Shown here: in pieces, positions 57,866-64,000 of the stretch
Numbering within the stretch: the first letter of the stretch is position 1
Layout of the letters: each line of letters starts with the position of its first letter
DNA from: Delphinus delphis
Lineage: Eukaryota > Chordata > Mammalia > Artiodactyla > Delphinidae
Assembly: GCF_949987515.2 (NCBI RefSeq)
Contig: NC_082684.1
Span: 19,459,701 to 19,523,700 of the forward strand
Direction: 5' to 3'
Length of the DNA stretch: 64,000 nt
Notes under the pieces: generated by a model
Databases searched by the model: none
What the model was told of the DNA's origin: nothing
Seen by the model: the letters and a program-made list of their open reading frames with translations, nothing else
Made by a program: the position numbers and the translations under genes

Positions 57866-58424
57866 CATCATTCAGAGATGTTGATATCAAGTGGTATTTA
57901 TTAGAGAAATAAAATGATCACACCCTAATTTGACAAGATCATCTACCAATAGTCCCATGATCCAATGCATTGTTACTACACCCCTAAATAGCTCTCTCAT
58001 ATGATTTCTATAAAAGTACTAGTTCTTGTTCTCTTCAATGCTATTTATATTTCTAACTCTTAATATATGCACTCACACTATAAATCTTTCAGTCTACTAA
58101 GCCAGCTCTGCTCCACCCTCAGTGGTTTATTTTGCTTTAACATCTACAGGAGCACCCATCACATTGCTCATTCAGCTAGACACGATTGCATAATAAAAAG
58201 TGAAATTCATAGAAATACTTTTCTATTAATTTCTTTCTTCATATTCCCCTTTTTCTTCCTACTCTCTCTCCTTGTGTTCTTTTTCTTCCTTGTTTTTCTC
58301 TTTTCTCCAGAATCTGGCTAATGTCAATAGGAAAACATGACAAGAAAGAACCCTTACCAAAGTCTAATCAAGACATTTGATTATGTTACTTGTGAGGTAT
58401 AATCATAAATGACTTCAAAGATGA
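57866..58424. other. No gene recognised
   Basis: Non-repetitive, pyrimidine-rich near 58230-58310. The 84-codon plus frame there reflects base composition. Confidence 0.45.
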
Positions 58425-58985
58425 CCTCTGGTAGGAACCCTCTAAGATAGCACCCAATGATCTTGCCTCCTGATATTTACAGCTGTGTGTAATTTTCTCC
58501 CCCTTGAATAATTTGCTACTAATCAATATAAAATGGCAATATTGAGGAAATTCACTTCTATAATCAGGTTACAAGAGACAGTGACTTCTGTGTTGCTAGT
58601 AGACTCTCTCCATCTCTTGCTGGCTTTGATAAAGTAAGCTGCCATAGAGGAGCAGTCCATGTGCTAAGATCCCAAGGTGCAAATTTCAGCCAATAGCTAG
58701 CAAGGAACTGAGGTCCTTAACCTGACAACACTTGAGGAACTGGGAAACTGTCAATAGCTATCTGAGTTACAGTGAAAGTGGATCCTTCCATAATTGAGCT
58801 TTCAGAAGAGATCCCAGTCTCAGCAGACACCTTGATTTCTGGCTTCTGAGAGTGTGAAGTAGAGGGACAGCTAAGCCAGGTCCAACTTCCTGACCCAAAG
58901 AAACTGCAAGATAATAAACCTGTGTTGTTTTAAACTACTAAATGTTGGGATCATCTGTTATACAGCAATAGCTAAGTAATGCATG
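58425..58985 (+). mobile_element. MaLR-type (MLT1-like) solo LTR
   Basis: 'atcttgcctcctgatattta', 'agctgccatagaggagcagt', 'gaggaactgggaaactgtca', 'cttcctgacccaaagaaact', 'gcaagataataaacctgtg', 'gttttaaactactaaatg', 'atacagcaatagctaagtaa' in sense order. Left limit approximate. Confidence 0.75.
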
Positions 58986-61900
58986 ACCCTTAGTCTAAGT
59001 TCACTTTGAACTTAAATATCTTCCTCATCAACTGATAGGCACTGAGAACACAAGGATGAAAAATGTTTGAATTTCAAATTACAAAATCTTAAAAACAGTG
59101 TTGTTCCATTGTGAGGTAAGTGAATTGAATGAAGATAAGACACTACACAAACACTACACAAATACTTATTTCTGACATTCTAAAATATAAATGAAAAGAA
59201 AATTTTGTTTTCTTCTCTGTTATGAATAGTCAGTCAACTTTACACTTTAACCACAGTGTTGAATGGCAACATTAAAGCATTTTTTGGACCTAAGAGTTGA
59301 CACAATCTATATTAGTTGAGGTAATAGTAACTACTGTAGTAGAAAAAACCAGTATAGTAGCACAATACCGTAGCCATTTAGCTCATTCACATAAAGTTCA
59401 AAATGGATGTTTCTGATCTGAATGAATTCCTCTTATCAGCTATACATTAGAAATCCTGAGTCTTTAGTTTTAAGGCTCTATCATTTTCAATTCATTTCCA
59501 CAGTTTCCACAGAAGGAAAAGTGGATGGAGTATTGTTCATAAGAAGATTTTATGAAGTGTCGGTAACTGGCTTTCCTAGTATCTGCCAACATTTCCTTGG
59601 CCATAAACTAGTTGCACAGTCACAACTTACCAGGTTAGCGGTGCCCTGTAGAAGTATAAATGGATTTGTTGAATAGCAAATCAGGCTCTACTGCAAATTG
59701 TTATTCTTCCACTTTGCAAATCAGAAAATGAAGATTTAAGAGAGTTCAATACACTTGATGATGTTCACACCACAAAACTAATTGTAGACATAGGAGGAGT
59801 GCTCCTCCCTCTAACTTCTTGTTTGATACAGTTTCTGTCTGTTATTTTATATATATATATATTATATATATATATAATTATTTATTCTCCATTTATATAT
59901 AGAGAGAGTTTTCCAAGACTAAAGTTATTAAAAGTTTTGGTAGGCTATTATTAAAGGCCATTTGCAAAGATTCAAATATGTGATTATTCAATGTGCAATT
60001 ATTTAGTATGCCAATTTAAAAGTGGGAGGCCATGGGTCTCTGTTTATGTTGAAAGGGCAAAAGAAATATAGCCTCTCTCTAATCTTACATTAATGAAAAT
60101 TAATTAATGAAAGTGTAGTTCATTTGTAAGAAAACATTTGGGGCATTTGTAGGTTTCCTGGGCGCATCACTTTAATTAGAAATATGTAATTCTATTATCT
60201 TTTAAATTTTATGCCTTTAGATTAGCAGCACTTGAAAGAAAAAATATGCAGTGTGTCCCAAATGAGTTGTGTGGATTCTGATATTTAGTAACCTTCACCT
60301 AGATGAGCTATCCAGGCAGGTTTATGTGACCATGGGTTTAGGAATTTAGTTACCCTGAACTTGCTAGATGGAATCATACTGCTTCAAGTCCTAGACATTC
60401 AAATTTGCTTTCAAATTAACTGGTAGATTCTCAAAGCCTTAGTTAAACTAGCTCATGAAACAAATATTATTTTTTCTCTTTCTATTCTCCTAAACACTGA
60501 AATATACCTTTGAAATATAATTATCTTGTTTACTGGTTTTCTAGCTGGGATGAGGTTCTTTCTTTTAAGTAGAAAGACTCACCATGATTAATTTTAATTT
60601 AGAAAGCACTTGGAAATCATTGTATGTGATTTTTAAACAAATGCTTTTAACCATAGAAATGAAATACACTGTTATTTCATAGGACACAAATGTGGCAGCA
60701 CATTGCAGTTAATTGAAGATGCTACATTCAGACGTCCACATACCTTGCCCCTACTCTGCTGATACTCTCTAACTATGTAAAATTAAGAAAGAATTGGTAG
60801 GTTGGGTGGGTGTAGTTGTGCCTCCTGGTTTTATAAAACTAATATTGTATAACAGACCTAGATTTTGAGGATTCCTGTGTAAAAGTGCAAAGTGTTGCAG
60901 GATTTGTAGGTAAGGCCATTGTGTTGAGGTACTTTGGTGGAATGTTTTAGTGAAGAACAAGGAGTGGGCTGAGATAGAGAGAGTTAGGAAAGCATACTTG
61001 AGCTCATTCTGGTTTAGGAAATGGATAGAATAAATGAGAGATACGTTATAAATTGTTCTTTTAAACTGACGGTTTGTAGGAGAAATCATGTATCTTCTTA
61101 CAGTTGATCACTTAAAGATCAGAACTGTAACTGGAGGCCAAATTTTTCTTTTGTAAATCACATACACACACAAAAACATCACAAAAGGGTTAACTGTGCA
61201 ATTTTTTTAAACTTCTGTAGGGCACTATATTTTTAATGACTATTTGTAAGGCTCTGTGATAAATTGACTCATGTATATAAAAAAATGTTTTGACCTCCTT
61301 GGTGAGAGGTACTATTTTAAATCAGTTGATTATTTATTATTAGTGGAAGAGAACACTGAACAAATAGGAGACATGTTTTTATTCATTTATGAGGGAAAAA
61401 CTGCAGAAATCTTTCTCCAAAATGGAATTTACTTATTTGCTTATTTTCCCAATGATAATAGTAGTTATAATTCAAGGGATCTGGAACATCAAATATCTGG
61501 TCTGACAAATTCAGGTTCAATAATCAATCATATGCAGTCTTTATTTAGGAAAATTACAAAACACCCTGTAGCTGCTCGTTCTCATAGCATCTTGGACTGT
61601 CTTTAGGTGTGGAAATACTGAGCTTGAATTTGCTTATTGTATGTAAATGAAGACAAAAGAAGCATTTCTCTCTGCTTCATACATCTTACAAGTTCAACCT
61701 TCGTTGGAGGCCAACATCTCTTCACCATCCAGTTCTTTGATTTCTTAAATTCAGCACCCACATCTTCTAGCTTGATAGACTTGCCATTGCTAAAGGAGAT
61801 TTTCTCCCTCTATTCTTTGAACGTTTAAATCTGGCAAGTTGTCAGCTCTTTTTTCCTTCCAGCCCAAGCTCATCGTTGTAGAGTCCTTATATTACCTGAT

Positions 61901-62681
61901 TGATAGCATGAGAGACAATAAGTTATCAACTCCCACTTAGCTAGTTTAAGGCAAGAGTCCAGAAATTTAGTGAAATTGAACCAATTTCTGGCTATTTAAA
62001 ATTCTTAGTTGTATTCTTGGATTTTTTCCCTCAGTTTGCTTAACCATAGTAAGCTTTATTTTGACATCAGAGTCAACTTTTTTAAAATCAGTATATATTA
62101 TAATTATCTTTTATTTATTATCCTTTTGGTGATCTAATAAAATTAGATAACCCTTTGTATTTCTGTATTATTCTGAGCAGGATGAAGAAGCAGGTACAGT
62201 GGACAATAAAGTGAGACAATAAAGAAGGTAGCAGTTAAAGGAAATAACAATAACAACAATGGGTGGGGGAAGAATCCTAAAGCTGCTATCATTTTACAAA
62301 TAGTCAACCCCAAGGGAATAAATGCAGGATCAGTTAACAGTAATACTGGAGCTTTCTGGAGGTAGCATTCTAACCCTCCATTGTGTATGTGGCTTAGCAG
62401 TTTGAATGAGTCCTTGTCAGTGTTCAAAAGGAGAAGAAAATATACTGGAAATAGAGACCAGAAAAAGGTTTCAAAAGCTGTAAAATCTCTGTGGAGGGAG
62501 TAACCCAGTAATTGGAGCTGGGAACGTGAGGAGTATGTCTTGTTTACCTTGCCACTGAATCTGGCAAGTCTCCGTTAAACGCTATGAATTGGTTGGTTCC
62601 CAACTACAGGAGCCTGAAATTGTATTAATGTTAAAATGGTAGACATGAGAAAATGAAAGGAGAGAATAGCCTATTGCTCAG
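58986..62681. other. No gene; repeat-poor 3.7 kb with one (TA)n run at 59847-59878
   Basis: I find no nameable repeats and no convincing gene. The longest frames are 111 codons (61271-61606, plus) and 106 codons (60769-61089, minus); neither shows motifs or a splice context I would trust. Confidence 0.45.
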
Positions 62682-63064
62682 TGTTATGCACTGAATTGTG
62701 TCCTCCACCACCCAAATTCACATTCTATAGCCCTAACCCCAAACGTGACTATATTTGGAAACAGGGCCTATGAGTAGATGATAAAGGTTAAATGAGCGCA
62801 AGAGGGGTGGCGGGGAGCTAATCCAATAGGGCTGCTGCCCTTTTAAAAAGAGAAAGAGACACCAGTGCCTTTTCTCTTTGTCATATGAGGACACAGCAAA
62901 AGGCAAACATCTGCAAGCCAGGAAGAGAGACACACCAGAACCCAGCCATGCTGGCACCTTGACCTTAGCATTCCAACCCCCAGAAATATGAAAAAAATAT
63001 TTTTTGTTGTTTAAGTCACTCAGTCTGTGGGGTTCTATAATGGCAGGCCCAGCATAGTAATACA
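62682..63064 (+). mobile_element. MaLR-type solo LTR
   Basis: Starts TGTTATGCACTGAATTGTG, includes 'cttttaaaaagagaaagaga', 'atatgaggacacagcaaaag', 'tggcaccttgaccttagcat', 'gtttaagtcactcagtctgt', ends 'gcatagtaataca'. CTCAG (62677-62681) and CTCCG (63065-63069) fit a 5-bp duplication with one change. A 110-codon frame on the minus strand (62733-63065) lies across it and is chance. Confidence 0.85.
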
Positions 63065-63069
63065 CTCCG

Positions 63070-64000
63070 TTAGGAAAAGGAATCTGGCTTCTGCCTCTTG
63101 TCTTTAATCTTAATTACATAAAAGACTGGCTCCTGGGCAATGCAGACCCTGGATTTGAGGACATAACTTCAATTGCAGTGGCAGATGAAGATAAGACCTG
63201 TTTGTGGCCTCTCCAGAAAATGTATATGGTCTATCTCACATCTAATAGGAACTATTTCATGGCCATTTATCTGGCTTGCTCACTTAGAGAAAGATTAGCT
63301 ATATTCTTGGTGAGTACAAATAAAATAGTGATAGGAAAATAAGAGAGTGGTCATTATAAAACACACTGTGCCATTTCCCAATTTCCTGAGTGGACTGGTT
63401 GTCCAGTTAGGTTATGGAGTGCATCAGTGATTAACACTATGCTGGACACATTGAAAATCATCAAAATATTTAGGAAAGAAGATATAAAGGAAGGAGAAAG
63501 GGAAGGAGGGCGTGAGGGAAAGAGGAAGGAAGGGGAAGGAAGAGAAGAAGAGATTAGGGAAAGTATTATTTCAACTTCAAGCAGAATCAGCACTTCTGGC
63601 TCTCCTATTGCCTGCATACAATGGACACCATATATGGCTAATAAGAACAAGTAAATAGATAAATTCAGGAACTAGAAAATATTTTAGTAATGTTAACTTC
63701 AGTGTTTTACTAGATCTAGACGACTAGGATAAATCAATCAACTGGCATCCATACCCAATCAACATAACCTTCATGATGAGCATCTTGCTAAAAACATGCT
63801 AAAGGAAAAAACTTGCAATTGACTTCAAGGGACTGATGCCTCTCAACAAAGAACTACATTATGAAAAATGACTTTTGATAGGGGGCTGTGATGTTCAGTT
63901 ATGAGACAGGTGGTGGGAATTTGTATTGTCTCTTTATCAGCTGTTATTTTTATAAGGATGGAGTTTCTAATGTTTTAAAAGATTTTTTTTAAAGCATCAG
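63070..64000. other. No gene; purine-rich tract at 63468-63557
   Basis: Non-repetitive DNA apart from a GGAA/GAAG-rich tract that gives a charged 75-codon chance frame on the plus strand and its shadow on the minus strand. Confidence 0.5.

Noticed and set aside
60769..61089. 106-codon minus-strand frame
   Set aside because: No domain, no neighbours, no conserved start context; treated as chance.
61271..61606. 111-codon plus-strand frame
   Set aside because: No recognisable motif, no splice or promoter context. Expected by chance among many frames in AT-rich DNA.
62733..63065. 110-codon minus-strand frame
   Set aside because: Lies wholly within a MaLR LTR in the opposite orientation; not a coding region.
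63427..63654. Lys/Glu/Arg-rich 75-codon frame
   Set aside because: Produced by a GGAA/GAAG-rich low-complexity tract.
1..64000. A bacterial-type operon, prophage, or other gene system
   Set aside because: All long frames are transposon relics; SINE, LINE and LTR content shows mammalian nuclear DNA. I found no novel coding system.

Overview
This window is AT-rich, repeat-dense vertebrate nuclear DNA with no recognisable functional protein-coding gene. The organism is almost certainly a placental mammal, most likely a cetacean. The main evidence is a tRNA-derived SINE at about 32.36-32.57 kb of the CHR-2 type typical of whales and dolphins, a second degraded CHR-type SINE at 52.3 kb, many L1 3' ends of the cetartiodactyl type, and no visible BovB or ruminant-specific repeat. 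Ancient mammalian repeats (MIR, L2, MER20, MER5, MaLR LTRs, a Tigger relic) occur throughout. The open reading frames are short. They are fragments of L1, L2 or Tigger, read-through of SINE/LTR sequence, or chance frames.

Layout. 1-1054: the 5' UTR of an L1 on the minus strand, whose body lies beyond the left edge. 1.05-8.4 kb: mostly old, decayed sequence with L1M, MER20, MER5 and two MIRs. 8.4-13.8 kb: an old minus-strand L1M that was later split by a rearranged younger L1, a MaLR LTR (5-bp duplication AACAT) and another L1 3' fragment. 14.4-16.3 kb: a hAT-like element holding an (AC)n microsatellite, a MaLR LTR and a non-repetitive segment. 16.3-21.4 kb: sparse sequence. 21.4-23.3 kb: an L1 3' end, a pogo/Tigger relic with a transposase N-terminal remnant, and an L2 reading-frame fragment.

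24.6-30.4 kb is the clearest unit: a 5.1-kb, nearly full-length but dead L1 (ORF1 and ORF2 both broken, catalytic residues lost) inserted into an older L1M and flanked by a 16-bp target-site duplication. It is followed by an ERV-type LTR piece (30.4 kb) and a long L2 3' end (30.7-31.5 kb).

32-45 kb holds the CHR SINE, MIR and L2 fragments (including one MIR inserted into another), two L1 3' ends with target-site duplications at 36.66-37.8 kb, a possible retrocopy or terminal exon on the minus strand at 38.74-39.12 kb, and a likely mRNA-derived 3' end (AATAAA plus poly-A) ending near 43.95 kb. 45-64 kb is marked by a series of MaLR-type solo LTRs (45.6, 47.5, 49.5, 54.9, 58.4 and 62.7 kb), more L1 3' ends, a second MER20, a hAT element with a perfect 8-bp target duplication and an internal 10-bp tandem expansion, and a purine-rich tract near the right edge.

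No genes act together here; the content is a record of successive transposon insertions in intergenic or intronic DNA. I found no previously undescribed biological system. The items most worth checking are the unidentified retrocopy/exon candidates, the rearranged L1, and the few non-repetitive segments that might be conserved regulatory DNA.
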